Made by a program: the position numbers and the translations under genes. From Pseudomonas fluorescens (GTDB lineage: Bacteria; Pseudomonadota; Gammaproteobacteria; Pseudomonadales; Pseudomonadaceae), in assembly GCF_001648775.1 (NCBI RefSeq), contig NZ_LVEJ01000008.1, positions 124,001 through 188,000 of the forward strand: a stretch of 64,000 nt of DNA, written 5' to 3'. Of the stretch, positions 8,009 through 16,646 are shown piece after piece. The first letter of the stretch is position 1. The number at the start of each line of letters is the position of its first letter. The notes below the pieces were generated by a model. It was not told where the DNA came from and did no database searches. It saw nothing but the letters and a program-made list of their open reading frames with translations.

Positions 8009-9198
8009 CCCGCTTGAGTGGCGCATCGTGCCGGTGCGCCGCTTTTCAGCGTCAGCCACCAATAAACCAGCGCGACGGCATTGATGCCGGCGCCGAGCAG
8101 GCACACGCCGATCCAGCCCGCTGACGCGTAAATGGCGGTTGAGGCGATCGAACCCAGCGCACTGCCGATCGAATAAAACAGCATGTACCCCGCAGTGAGG
8201 CGGCTTTGCGCTTGCGGGCGCACGCTGTAGATCATGCTCTGGCTGGTGACGTGCACGGCTTGCAGGCCCAGATCCAGGGTGATCACGCCGAGCAGCAATG
8301 CCCAGAGTGAGGATTGGGTGAGGGCGATCGGCAGCCATGAGCCGAGCATCAGTACCAGCGATAAACCACTGACCCATTGCCCTAGACCTCGATCCGCCAG
8401 ATGCCCGGCGCGTGCTGCGGCCAGTGCGCCAGCGGCACCGGCGAGTCCGAATAATCCGATTTCGCTGTGGGAAAGCGAGAGCGGTGGCGCGGCCAGCGGT
8501 AACACCATCGGCGTCCACAGCACCATCGCGCTGGCGAAGGTCAGCAGGGCCAGAATCGCGCGTTGGCGCAGCACCGGTTCTTCCCTGAACAGGCTGAACA
8601 CCGAGGCGATCAGTGCGGCATAAGTGGTGGTCGGTTGCGCTTGTTCATCCTTGGGTAAAACACGAAATAACAGCACGGCCATCAGCAACGTCAATCCCGC
8701 CGACAGCACATAAATCGCTCGCCACCCGGCCAGATCAGCCATGCCGCCGGCCACTGTGCGTGCGAGCAAAATACCGACGACGATGCCGCTGGTGACCACC
8801 CCGACCACACGCCCACGCTGTGCCGGCTCCGCCAGCGTTGCCGCGTAAGCCACCAGCACCTGCGTGACCACGGCGAGCAGCCCGGTCAAAGTCATGCCCA
8901 GCAGCAGCCAGAGACTGTTGGGCGCCAGCGCAATCATCAGCAGCGCCGCTGCCGACAGCAGCGTTTGGCTGACGATCAATCGGCGTCGATTGAGCAGATC
9001 ACCGAGGGGCACCAGTAACACCAGACCGATGCCGTAACCGATTTGGGTCAGGGTGATGACGATGCCAATGGAGGCCGGCGACATGCCGAATGCCTCGGCC
9101 ATCGCATCCAGCAATGGCTGGGCGTAATACACGTTGCCCACGGCCAGTCCGCAGGCCACGGAGAAGAGCAGAACGACACGGCTTTGCAGAGGTTTCAT
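8005..9198 (-). CDS. MFS transporter, 12-TM exporter family
   Basis: The start at 9198 (MKPLQSRVVLLF) has an AGGA box 8 bases upstream; a start 24 bases further out lacks one. The 397-aa protein shows about 12 membrane helices, the MFS loop 2-3 motif (GDLLNRRRLI) and the YAQPLLDAM segment common in small-molecule/drug exporters of this family. The second half begins after a central loop near LPKDEQAQP. Substrate unknown. It is monocistronic and converges on the cytochrome b561 gene. Confidence 0.85.
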   Translation of the reverse strand: MKPLQSRVVLLFSVACGLAVGNVYYAQPLLDAMAEAFGMSPASIGIVITLTQIGYGIGLVLLVPLGDLLNRRRLIVSQTLLSAAALLMIALAPNSLWLLLGMTLTGLLAVVTQVLVAYAATLAEPAQRGRVVGVVTSGIVVGILLARTVAGGMADLAGWRAIYVLSAGLTLLMAVLLFRVLPKDEQAQPTTTYAALIASVFSLFREEPVLRQRAILALLTFASAMVLWTPMVLPLAAPPLSLSHSEIGLFGLAGAAGALAAARAGHLADRGLGQWVSGLSLVLMLGSWLPIALTQSSLWALLLGVITLDLGLQAVHVTSQSMIYSVRPQAQSRLTAGYMLFYSIGSALGSIASTAIYASAGWIGVCLLGAGINAVALVYWWLTLKSGAPARCATQAG

Positions 9199-9347
9199 GT
9201 CCAGAGTCCTTTTTGGTTTCAAATTAAAACCTGAATCACGGTATTGATTGTGGTTTTATTTTGCAACCTATTTGCATGAGACTGTGAACGGCACACAGCA
9301 AAAGATCGCAGACAAGCTGCGATCTTTTGCAGGAAGCGAGGAGGGAA

Positions 9348-10499
9348 TCAGCGCAGGGTGTCGACCATGTCGGCAATCGTGGTCAGCACGTCTTTGCCCA
9401 ATTGTTTCGAGCGTTTGCCCGACCAGCCGGTTTCCGGATTCGGAGCGTCATCGTGATCCTTGAACGGCATTTCCAGGGTCAGCGACAGGCAGTCGTACTT
9501 CTGACCCACGCTGTTGCAGGCGAGCGTCATGTTGGCCTGGCCCGGTTCGTCGCGGGTGTAGCCATACTTGGTCTGGAAGTCTTTGGTGGTGTGTTTGAGG
9601 TGGTTGCGGAAGTGTTCTTCGAGCTTCTCGATGCGCGGCGTGTAGCCCGGGTTGCCTTCGCAACCGGCGGTGAATACATGGGGAATGGTTTCATCGCCGT
9701 GGGCATCGAGGAAAAGATCGACGCCGTACTTTTCCATTTGCTGCTGGACGAACAGCACCTCGGGGCTGATTTCCTGGCTGGCGTTCTGCCAGGCACGGTT
9801 CAGGTCCTGGCCCATGGCGTTGGTGCGCAGATGGCCGTGGAACGCGCCATCCGGGTTCATGTTCGGCACCAGGTACAGATCGGCGCTGGCGAGCAATTTG
9901 TTCAGTACCGGATCATCGTGTCTTTCGAGGCGCTCGATCACGCCTTCCATGAACCATTCGGCCATGTGTTCGCCGGGATGCTGCTGCGCGATGATCCAGA
10001 TTTTACGCTGGCCTTCGGCGCCGGTGCCTTTGCGCAGCAACTGAATGTCGCGCCCTTCGACGCTTTTACCGGTCGCCAGCAACTCGGTGCCGGCCTTGCT
10101 CAGTGCCTGCTCGATCAGCCAGTCGTGACGACCACGGCTGTAGGGTTCGAAGTAGGCGAACCAGGCGTGCGTCTGCGTCGCTTCGAGGGAAAACCGCAGG
10201 CAGTCGCCCTCGAAAATGGTCGGCACGCGGAACCAGTTGACGTGATCATAGGAGGCGACGGCCTGATAACCGGGCCAGCCCTTGCTGTACGTGGACTGGC
10301 TGGCGTTATTCAGGCGAAACCAGTGTTCTTGACCGACATGCAGGCCGCTGGCCTTGAAGTGGAACCACTGGAAATGGGCGCTGCGAGTATCCGGGCGAAT
10401 GGCCAGAACCGGATTGAGCGGGTTGCTGATGTCGATGACTTGGATATTGCCGCTGTCGAAGTTGGCGCTGATGTCGAACGAAGATTTGCCCACGGTCAT
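9348..10499 (-). CDS. M14 family zinc carboxypeptidase
   Basis: The start at 10499 follows an AGGAA box; the open frame extends upstream without coding character. The 383-aa protein has an N-terminal beta-rich domain (about residues 1-125, FDSGNIQVIDISNP onward) and a C-terminal M14 catalytic domain. Zinc ligands appear in QQHPGEHMAEW (HxxE) and in FLDAHGDE (His), with YLVPNMNPDGAFHG between them; the general base is probably the Glu in SLTLEMPF. The layout resembles cytosolic carboxypeptidase (AGBL/CCP-like, M14_6) proteins of proteobacteria. No signal peptide, so it acts in the cytoplasm; the natural substrate is unknown. Confidence 0.88.
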   Translation of the reverse strand: MTVGKSSFDISANFDSGNIQVIDISNPLNPVLAIRPDTRSAHFQWFHFKASGLHVGQEHWFRLNNASQSTYSKGWPGYQAVASYDHVNWFRVPTIFEGDCLRFSLEATQTHAWFAYFEPYSRGRHDWLIEQALSKAGTELLATGKSVEGRDIQLLRKGTGAEGQRKIWIIAQQHPGEHMAEWFMEGVIERLERHDDPVLNKLLASADLYLVPNMNPDGAFHGHLRTNAMGQDLNRAWQNASQEISPEVLFVQQQMEKYGVDLFLDAHGDETIPHVFTAGCEGNPGYTPRIEKLEEHFRNHLKHTTKDFQTKYGYTRDEPGQANMTLACNSVGQKYDCLSLTLEMPFKDHDDAPNPETGWSGKRSKQLGKDVLTTIADMVDTLR

Positions 10500-10775
10500 A
10501 ATCGTTTCCTGAATATGATTTTTATGGGCGTTACTGTACACGCAGGCAGGGCTGAAACCGAGGGGAATTGCGGGGTTGTGGCGGGGGGCGTCCTCCATGA
10601 CGCGCACGCAGCTTAGAGGCTATGCGATTGATTCTCAAGTGCTAATTGTCATTAGTTTGCCCCAATGTGGCCGGGCTCGGCTTGCCAAGCGATATTCTTT
10701 TGATATTATCCGCGCCATCGAATTTGCAACACTAAAGACTTCATTAGCCTGAAGCCACAAGCCCGAAAAACGGGC

Positions 10776-10804
10776 AAAAAAAAGACCCGGCAAAAAGCCG
10801 GGTC
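10776..10804 (-). terminator. Intrinsic terminator of the PrrF-like RNA
   Basis: On the minus strand, GACCCGGC and GCCGGGTC (8-bp perfect stem, TTTTT loop) are followed by eight T. A second GCCCG-TTTTT-CGGGC hairpin at 10761-10775 lies just beyond and may act as a backup. Confidence 0.88.
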
Positions 10805-10888
10805 AAAAACCGTGATTAGCCTGATGAGGAGATAGTCCAGAAGACCGACCTAAGGTCTCTGGTCCATCGACTGATCTCGCGACCAGCT
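10776..10888 (-). ncRNA. prrF: PrrF-like iron-responsive small RNA
   Basis: On the minus strand, a transcript from about 10888 to the U-tract at 10776 reads AGCTGGTCGCGAGATCAG near its 5' end. It then carries the block GACTATCTCCTCATCAGGC followed by TAATCACGGTTTTT, which I recognise as the conserved PrrF core that pairs with sodB, sdh and other mRNAs. A strong intrinsic terminator closes it. The promoter (TTGACT, 16-base spacer, TATTAT) overlaps a Fur box, so it should be made when iron is scarce. P. aeruginosa has two tandem copies; only one is seen here. The exact 5' end is inferred. Confidence 0.88.
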
Positions 10889-10891
10889 GCA

Positions 10892-10910
10892 TGCAATAAT
10901 AATCATTATC
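10892..10910 (-). promoter_or_regulatory. Fur box overlapping the PrrF promoter
   Basis: The minus strand reads GATAATGATTATTATTGCA, close to the 19-bp Fur consensus GATAATGATAATCATTATC (first nine bases identical). It covers the -10 hexamer, so Fur-Fe(II) would block the promoter. Confidence 0.82.
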
Positions 10911-10978
10911 ATTTACAAGTCAAATGTTTTTATCTGCGCGATTGGAAAATTCTTTCCCGTCCGTCCGCACTCTGTTGC

Positions 10979-11317
10979 TCAGACTTCATCGCCATCGAGC
11001 GAGTGGTCGACCATCGCCCGCGCCATGTCCACCATGTGCACCACTGAAAACGCCAGGTCGCGGCTCGCGCCCTGCAGGTTTTCCGCTGCCTTGAATGCCG
11101 TGGCGGCAGCGCAGCGCAACAGGTCCGAAGCGTGCACCAAAGCTTCCTCGCCACTGAGGTGACGTCTCACGTCGAAAAAACGCTCATCAGCCACGGGTTC
11201 TGAAACAGCTGGTTTCAGGTAGTAATCGAGGGCACGTTGTGCTGCCGCATTACCTTGGGGCGAGGTGAAAGAGGTGTCCATTTGCAGATCGGGCAAGTCT
11301 TTGCTGGTGATATTCAT
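10979..11317 (-). CDS. Small DUF6124-like Pseudomonas protein
   Basis: The 112-aa acidic protein has no signal peptide or membrane helix. Its pattern ALDYYL...FFDVRRHLSGEEALVHASDLLRCAAATAF...VHMVDMARAMV matches a family of short, Pseudomonas-restricted proteins I recall as DUF6124: a helical DUF3077-like unit that recurs many times per genome. Function unknown. It is divergent from the repressor gene at 11448, with 130 bases between starts, and lies beside the PrrF locus. A start at 11317 is preceded by AAGGAGTGG. Confidence 0.7.
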   Translation of the reverse strand: MNITSKDLPDLQMDTSFTSPQGNAAAQRALDYYLKPAVSEPVADERFFDVRRHLSGEEALVHASDLLRCAAATAFKAAENLQGASRDLAFSVVHMVDMARAMVDHSLDGDEV

Positions 11318-11447
11318 GATGAAGGGCCACTCCTTGTTCGATTGAAAATCCGTGCTTGCAGAATAGTACGATGCGTAGTTGTGACCAGAATTTAAATACT
11401 ACAATATGTGTTTTGCCGGCCGAAGGCGTCCGCGTAAGGTGCCGCAC

Positions 11448-12104
11448 ATGGATAAATGGATTGAGTTGGTCAAGGCCAAGATGAGTGAACTCAAAGTCAC
11501 TCAAACAGAGCTCGGAGAGCGCGTCGGCATGTCCCAGGGCGGCATCGGCCATTGGCTGAACAAACGTCGTGAACCGGGCATTACCCAAATGAATCGCGTG
11601 CTGAAGGCACTCGGCATGGACTTCCTGGAGGTCGTGCTGGTGATTCGTGAGCCGCAGATAACGCCCGACGATGAGATGCCACTGGCGCAGAAGTACAACC
11701 CGTACTTCCGATACCCGGTCAGCGACTGGCACACGCCCTGCGAGGCGCGCGAGAGTGGGCAACCCGCCTACGTCTCAGCCGACAAGCAGCGTTTCGAACT
11801 GACCGATTACCACGCCCGAGGCGCGGCGTTCTGGCTGACGGTGGCGGGGGATTCGATGACCGCACCGCGCGGCCCGAGCATTGCCGAAGGCATGTTGATT
11901 TTGGTCGATCCGGAGGTGGAAGCGGTGCCCGGCAAACTGGTGATCGCCCAGTGGCCGGACAGCGATGAAGCGATCTTTCGCAAACTTGACGAAGAGGGCG
12001 GCCAGCGTTACCTGGTGCCGCTCAATCCGACCTGGCCCAAAGCCCTGCTAACCGACGAGTGTCGAATCATCGGTGTCGTGGTTCAGGCAACCGCGCGTTA
12101 CTAG
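11448..12104 (+). CDS. Cro/CI-type repressor with S24 (LexA-like) domain
   Basis: The ATG at 11448 gives 218 aa. Residues 1-60 form a Cro/CI helix-turn-helix (QTELGERVGMSQGGIGHWLN); residues about 100-215 form an S24 domain with the nucleophile region AGDSMTAPRG (Ser136). By eye alignment to lambda CI (TFKKL) and LexA (VTVKRL), the catalytic Lys position is Arg178 (AIFRKL), and the expected Ala-Gly cleavage site is Ser103-Gly104. It resembles PrtR-type pyocin repressors but no phage or pyocin genes flank it. It may be a repressor that no longer self-cleaves, or it uses the adjacent Lys179. Confidence 0.85.
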   Translation: MDKWIELVKAKMSELKVTQTELGERVGMSQGGIGHWLNKRREPGITQMNRVLKALGMDFLEVVLVIREPQITPDDEMPLAQKYNPYFRYPVSDWHTPCEARESGQPAYVSADKQRFELTDYHARGAAFWLTVAGDSMTAPRGPSIAEGMLILVDPEVEAVPGKLVIAQWPDSDEAIFRKLDEEGGQRYLVPLNPTWPKALLTDECRIIGVVVQATARY

Positions 12105-12106
12105 TC

Positions 12107-12138
12107 GGATCGATCCTCGCCAGGTGCAGGATCGATCC
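12107..12138. repeat. Perfect inverted repeat between convergent genes
   Basis: Arms GGATCGATCCT (12107-12117) and AGGATCGATCC (12128-12138) flank a 10-base loop between the repressor stop and the liuD stop. Each arm also contains GGATCGATCC, itself a palindrome. There is no U-tract, so a terminator role is uncertain; it may act as a bidirectional 3' hairpin. Confidence 0.6.
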
Positions 12139-12144
12139 TCCCGT

Positions 12145-14097
12145 TCACACAGCTTCCAGTTCAACCAAAGCGCTGCCTTCGCCGACCATTTCACCTTCCT
12201 GGCAATACAGCGCTTTGATCACTCCCGCGTGAGGCGCGCGGATACTGTGTTCCATCTTCATCGCTTCCAGCACCACCAATTGCGCACCGGCCTCGACCGA
12301 TTGGCCGGCCTCGACCAGCACCCGAACAATGCTGCCGTTCATCGGTGCGGTCAGACCGCCCTGATGACTGTGGCTGGCCTCGACGGCGCTGATCGGGTCG
12401 TACGTCTCGACCCGGCGCAACTCACCTTGCCATTGCAGGTACAGCGAGTCACCCTGGCGAATCGCCCGCAGCGTACGGCGCACGCCATCGTGCTCGACGA
12501 TCAACTCGTCAGCCGCCAGTTTCGCGTTGCTGGCGGCACCCAGCGTCAGCGCCCGGTCCTGACCTTCACAGCTCAAGTGCAGAGTGACTTCGCGCGGCAG
12601 ACCGGCGCGCAAACCGTTGCCGCAAGCCCACGGTGAGCTCGGATCATCTGCTCGCGCCACGGCTGGCAGACTTTGTGCGAACGCTTGCGCCGCCGCCTCC
12701 CAGAAGGCATCGCTCAACGCTTCGGGCGCCGGCAACAATTGCTCCTGGTAACGCGGAATAAACCCGGTATCCAGCTCCGCGGCGGCAAACGCCGGATGCG
12801 CGATGATCCGCCGCAAAAAGTTGATGTTGGTCTTCAAGCCGCCAATCGCAAACTCATCGAGCATGCTCAACAGACGCAGGCGCGCCTGCTCACGATCCTC
12901 GCCACAGGCAATCAGTTTGCCGAGCATCGGGTCGTAGAACGGCGAGATTTCATCACCTTCTTCAACCCCGCTATCGACTCGACGCCCCGGCCCGGCAGCC
13001 GACTCACGATACAAATCCAGACGCCCGGTGGCCGGCAGGAAATCGTTCGCCGGATCCTCGGCATACAAGCGCACTTCAATCGCATGACCCTTTAACGGCA
13101 CTTGATCCTGAGTCATCGGCAGCGCTTCACCCCGGGCCACGCGAATCTGCCAGGCGACCAGATCCAGACCGGTGATGGCTTCGGTCACCGGATGCTCGAC
13201 CTGCAAGCGGGTGTTCATTTCCATGAAGAAGAATTCGCCACGGGCATCGAGCAGAAACTCAACGGTACCGGCGCCGACATATCCAATCGCCTGCGCCGAG
13301 CGCACAGCCGCTTCGCCCATGGCGCGGCGCAGTTGCGCGGTCAGGCCCGGTGCCGGCGCTTCTTCGACAACTTTCTGGTGCCGACGCTGAATCGAGCAGT
13401 CTCGCTCATTCAGATACAGGCAGTTGCCATGCTGATCGGCGAACACCTGGATTTCCACGTGACGTGGCTTGAGCAGGTATTTCTCCACCAGCATCCGCGA
13501 ATCGCCGAACGACGACTGCGCTTCACGCTGAGCGGAGGCCAGCGCTTCGGCGAGCTGGCTGACCTCCTCAACCACTTTCATGCCCTTGCCGCCACCGCCC
13601 GCTGTGGCTTTGAGCAGCACCGGATAGCCGATGCGCTCACAGGCATCGCGGAACGTATCGAGGTCCTGTGCTTCGCCGTGGTAACCCGGTACGAGCGGCA
13701 CACCGGCGGTTTCCATCAGCGCTTTTGCGGCAGATTTGCTGCCCATCGCGTCGATGGCCGAGGCGGGCGGGCCGAGGAAGATCAGGCCGGCCGCTTCAAT
13801 CGCGCGAGCGAAGCCAGCGTTCTCGGACAAAAAGCCATAACCCGGATGAATCGCCTGCGCGCCGCTGGCCTTGGCCGCCGCGATCAGTTTGTCGATTTGC
13901 AGATAACTGTCGGCCGCTTTGCTGCCACCCAGGTCGACGCGTATATCTGCTTCACGGCTGTGCCGCGCTTCACGGTCGGTGGCGCTGTGCACGGCGACGG
14001 TGGTCAGGCCCAGGGCTTTGGCGGTGCGCATCACGCGGCAAGCGATTTCGCCACGGTTGGCCACCAGCAGGGTGGTGAGTACAGGTGCGCTCATCAA
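12145..14097 (-). CDS. liuD: Methylcrotonyl-CoA carboxylase alpha (biotin) subunit
   Basis: The 650-aa protein has a biotin carboxylase domain (about 1-450: LLVANRGEIACRV, ATP-grasp GGGGKGMKVV, MEMNTRLQVEHPVTE). A middle domain is followed by a C-terminal biotinyl domain with the lysine motif EAMKMEH near the end. With LiuB it carboxylates 3-methylcrotonyl-CoA in leucine degradation. Propionyl-CoA carboxylase alpha is similar, but the flanking isovaleryl-CoA dehydrogenase and hydratase fix the assignment. It is the last gene of the liuABCD operon, and its start overlaps the liuC stop by 4 bases. Confidence 0.95.
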   Translation of the reverse strand: MMSAPVLTTLLVANRGEIACRVMRTAKALGLTTVAVHSATDREARHSREADIRVDLGGSKAADSYLQIDKLIAAAKASGAQAIHPGYGFLSENAGFARAIEAAGLIFLGPPASAIDAMGSKSAAKALMETAGVPLVPGYHGEAQDLDTFRDACERIGYPVLLKATAGGGGKGMKVVEEVSQLAEALASAQREAQSSFGDSRMLVEKYLLKPRHVEIQVFADQHGNCLYLNERDCSIQRRHQKVVEEAPAPGLTAQLRRAMGEAAVRSAQAIGYVGAGTVEFLLDARGEFFFMEMNTRLQVEHPVTEAITGLDLVAWQIRVARGEALPMTQDQVPLKGHAIEVRLYAEDPANDFLPATGRLDLYRESAAGPGRRVDSGVEEGDEISPFYDPMLGKLIACGEDREQARLRLLSMLDEFAIGGLKTNINFLRRIIAHPAFAAAELDTGFIPRYQEQLLPAPEALSDAFWEAAAQAFAQSLPAVARADDPSSPWACGNGLRAGLPREVTLHLSCEGQDRALTLGAASNAKLAADELIVEHDGVRRTLRAIRQGDSLYLQWQGELRRVETYDPISAVEASHSHQGGLTAPMNGSIVRVLVEAGQSVEAGAQLVVLEAMKMEHSIRAPHAGVIKALYCQEGEMVGEGSALVELEAV

Positions 14098-14909
14098 CGC
14101 GGCTCCTTGGTGGTGGTTGCGGCTTGCCAGCTCGGCGGACGTTTTTGCAGAAAGGCGCGCAAGCCTTCCTGACCCTCAGGGCTGACGCGAATACGGGCGA
14201 TGGCGTTTTCGGTGTAACGGCGCAGCGCCGGGGTCAGCGAGCCGTTGCCGACTTCACGCAGCAAGTCCTTGCTGACGCGCATCGCGGCAGGGCTGTTGAG
14301 CAGCAGATTGTCGATCCACTGTTCGACCTGTTGATCCAGCTCTGCGGCCGGATAGCTCTCGGACAACAAGCCGATTTCCCGCGCCCGTTGCCCGCCAAAC
14401 CGTTCGGCCGTCAGCGCGTAACGCCGTGCCGCGCGTTCGCCGATCGCCTGCACCACGAACGGGCTGATGACCGCCGGCGCCAGGCCGATGCGCACTTCCG
14501 ACAGGCAGAATTGCGCGTCATCGGCGCCAATCGCCATGTCGCAGCAACTGATCAACCCCAGCGCGCCGCCAAACGCCGCACCTTGCACCACGGCCACGGT
14601 GGGGATTTTCAGCTTGGCGAGGTTGTACATCAGCTCTGCCAGTTCACGGGCGTCGTCGAGGTTGGTGTGGTAATCGAGCTCGGCCGATTGCTGCATCCAC
14701 GCCAGATCGGCGCCGGCGCTGAAGTGCTTGCCACGGCCGCGTACCAGCAGGAAACGCAGGCTGGCGTCGCTGGCGACCTTGTCCAGCGCGAGGATCAGCT
14801 CGCGGATCATTTCGGCATTGAACGCGTTGTTCTTCTCTGCGCGGTTGAGCCACAGCGTCGCAAAGCCGCGTGGGTCGCTGTGCAGTTCGAGGGTGTTGAA
14901 ATCGCTCAT
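14094..14909 (-). CDS. liuC: 3-Methylglutaconyl-CoA hydratase (enoyl-CoA hydratase family)
   Basis: The 271-aa crotonase-fold protein carries the oxyanion-hole segments GRGKHFSAGADLAWM and GAAFGGALGLISCCDMAIG and the catalytic Glu region SEVRIGLAPAVISPFV. It hydrates 3-methylglutaconyl-CoA to HMG-CoA. ATG 14909 (MSDFNTLEL) and ATG 14915 are both near a GGAG box; I chose the inner one for its spacing. The open frame continues upstream through a REP pair, but that part is repeat sequence, not protein. Confidence 0.92.
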   Translation of the reverse strand: MSDFNTLELHSDPRGFATLWLNRAEKNNAFNAEMIRELILALDKVASDASLRFLLVRGRGKHFSAGADLAWMQQSAELDYHTNLDDARELAELMYNLAKLKIPTVAVVQGAAFGGALGLISCCDMAIGADDAQFCLSEVRIGLAPAVISPFVVQAIGERAARRYALTAERFGGQRAREIGLLSESYPAAELDQQVEQWIDNLLLNSPAAMRVSKDLLREVGNGSLTPALRRYTENAIARIRVSPEGQEGLRAFLQKRPPSWQAATTTKEPR

Positions 14910-14931
14910 ATTCATCCGTCTCCACGGTTCC

Positions 14932-15021
14932 TGTGGGAGCGAGCCTGCTCGCGAAAGCGATGTATCAGTCGACGTATCCGCTACCTGACAAACCGTATTC
15001 GCGAGCAGGCTCGCTCCCACA
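14932..15021. repeat. REP pair inside the liu operon
   Basis: Two facing REP palindromes lie between the liuB stop (15027) and the liuC start (14909). Being intra-operonic, it could stabilise the upstream liuAB part of the mRNA against 3' exonucleases and lower liuCD expression. Confidence 0.92.
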
Positions 15022-15026
15022 AAAAA

Positions 15027-16634
15027 TCACATCCGGAACACGCCGAAGCGGCTCGGTTCGATTGGCGCGTTCAACGACGCGGACAAGGCCAGGGCCAGCA
15101 CATCGCGGGTCTGCGCCGGGTCGATGACGCCGTCGTCCCACAGCCGTGCGCTGGAATAGTAGGGGTGACCCTGTTCTTCGTATTGGTCGAGGATCGGTTG
15201 CTTGATCTCGGCTTCCTGCTCGGCACTAAACGTCTGGCCGCTGCGTTCAGCCTGTTCTCGCTTGACCTGCACCAGCACGCCAGCCGCCTGTTCGGCGCCC
15301 ATCACGCCGATGCGCGCGTTCGGCCACATCCACAGGAAGCGCGGATCGTAAGCGCGTCCGCACATGCCGTAGTTACCGGCGCCGAAGCTGCCGCCGATGA
15401 TCACGGTGAATTTCGGCACTTTCGCGCAAGCCACCGCCGTTACCAGTTTCGCGCCGTGCTTGGCGATGCCGCCGGCCTCGTATTTCTGACCGACCATAAA
15501 ACCGGTGATGTTCTGCAGAAACAGCAGCGGAATGCCGCGCTGACAGGCCAGCTCAATGAAGTGCGCGCCTTTCTGCGCGGCTTCGGCGAAGAGGATGCCG
15601 TTGTTTGCCAGAATTGCGATCGGGTAACCGTGCAGGTGGGCGAAACCGCAGACCAGCGTGGTGCCGAACAGCGCCTTGAATTCATCGAACACCGAACCGT
15701 CGACCAGTCGCGCAATGACTTCGCGCACATCGAACGGTTGCTTGGCGTCGGCGGAAACGACTCCGTACAGCTCATCGCTGGCGTACAACGGTGCAATCGG
15801 CGCGCGTTGCTGCAGTTCACCGAGTTTGCGCCAGTTGAGGTTGGCGACGCTGCGGCGGGCGAGGGCGAGGGCGTGCTCGTCGCTCTCGGCGTAATGGTCG
15901 GCGACCCCGGAAATCTTGCAATGCACATCGGCACCGCCCAGATCTTCGGCGCTGACCACTTCACCGGTCGCGGCTTTCACCAGCGGCGGGCCGGCGAGGA
16001 AGATTGTCGCCTGATTGCGCACCATGATCGCTTCGTCGGCCATCGCCGGCACATAAGCGCCGCCAGCGGTGCAGGAGCCCATGACCACGGCGATTTGCGG
16101 AATGCCCATCGCGCTCATGTTGGCCTGGTTGAAGAAGATCCGCCCGAAGTGCTCGCGATCCGGGAACACTTCGTCCTGACGCGGCAGGTTGGCGCCGCCG
16201 GAGTCGACCAGATAGATGCACGGCAGACGATTCTGCTGCGCGATGGTTTGTGCGCGCAGGTGTTTTTTTACGGTCAGCGGATAGTACGAACCGCCCTTAA
16301 CCGTCGCATCGTTGGCGACGATCATGCATTCGATGCCTTCGATCCGGCCGATCCCGGCGATCACACCGGCCGCCGGTACGTCTTCACCGTAAACGGCATG
16401 GGCGGCCAATTGGCTGATTTCCAGAAACGGCGAGCCCGGATCGAGCAAGCGGTTAATGCGCTCACGCGGCAGCAGTTTGCCCCGTGAAGTGTGACGCTCC
16501 TGAGCTTTCGCGCCACCACCCTGCGCCACTTGGGCGAGCAGGGTGTGCAGGGCGTCGACCTGTTTGAGCATCGCCGCGCTGTTGGCGGCAAACTCTGCCG
16601 AACGGGGATTGAGCTGAGTGTGCAGGGTAGCCAT
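15027..16634 (-). CDS. liuB: Methylcrotonyl-CoA carboxylase beta (carboxyltransferase) subunit
   Basis: The 535-aa acetyl-CoA carboxylase-type carboxyltransferase has N- and C-terminal crotonase-like halves: [20 protein letters not shown] at the N-terminus, [19 protein letters not shown] in the middle, and [20 protein letters not shown] plus [10 protein letters not shown] in the C-half. The length fits MCC beta. It transfers the carboxyl group from biotin on LiuD to 3-methylcrotonyl-CoA. It begins 12 bases after the liuA stop. Confidence 0.96.
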   Translation of the reverse strand: MATLHTQLNPRSAEFAANSAAMLKQVDALHTLLAQVAQGGGAKAQERHTSRGKLLPRERINRLLDPGSPFLEISQLAAHAVYGEDVPAAGVIAGIGRIEGIECMIVANDATVKGGSYYPLTVKKHLRAQTIAQQNRLPCIYLVDSGGANLPRQDEVFPDREHFGRIFFNQANMSAMGIPQIAVVMGSCTAGGAYVPAMADEAIMVRNQATIFLAGPPLVKAATGEVVSAEDLGGADVHCKISGVADHYAESDEHALALARRSVANLNWRKLGELQQRAPIAPLYASDELYGVVSADAKQPFDVREVIARLVDGSVFDEFKALFGTTLVCGFAHLHGYPIAILANNGILFAEAAQKGAHFIELACQRGIPLLFLQNITGFMVGQKYEAGGIAKHGAKLVTAVACAKVPKFTVIIGGSFGAGNYGMCGRAYDPRFLWMWPNARIGVMGAEQAAGVLVQVKREQAERSGQTFSAEQEAEIKQPILDQYEEQGHPYYSSARLWDDGVIDPAQTRDVLALALSASLNAPIEPSRFGVFRM

Positions 16635-16646
16635 GGTCAGCTCCGT

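Noticed and set aside
10679..10715. Plus-strand promoter-like TTGCCA-N16-TATTAT near the PrrF locus
   Set aside because: No gene or clear plus-strand transcript follows before the PrrF terminator region, so its use cannot be supported.
11375..11402. GTAGT-N18-ACTAC inverted repeat between the DUF6124-like gene and the S24 repressor
   Set aside because: Arms of only five bases with a long spacer are expected by chance; an operator here is possible but not supported.
11448..12104. Prophage or pyocin cluster suggested by the PrtR-like repressor
   Set aside because: No tail, lysis or integrase genes occur within reach; the neighbours are housekeeping or catabolic.
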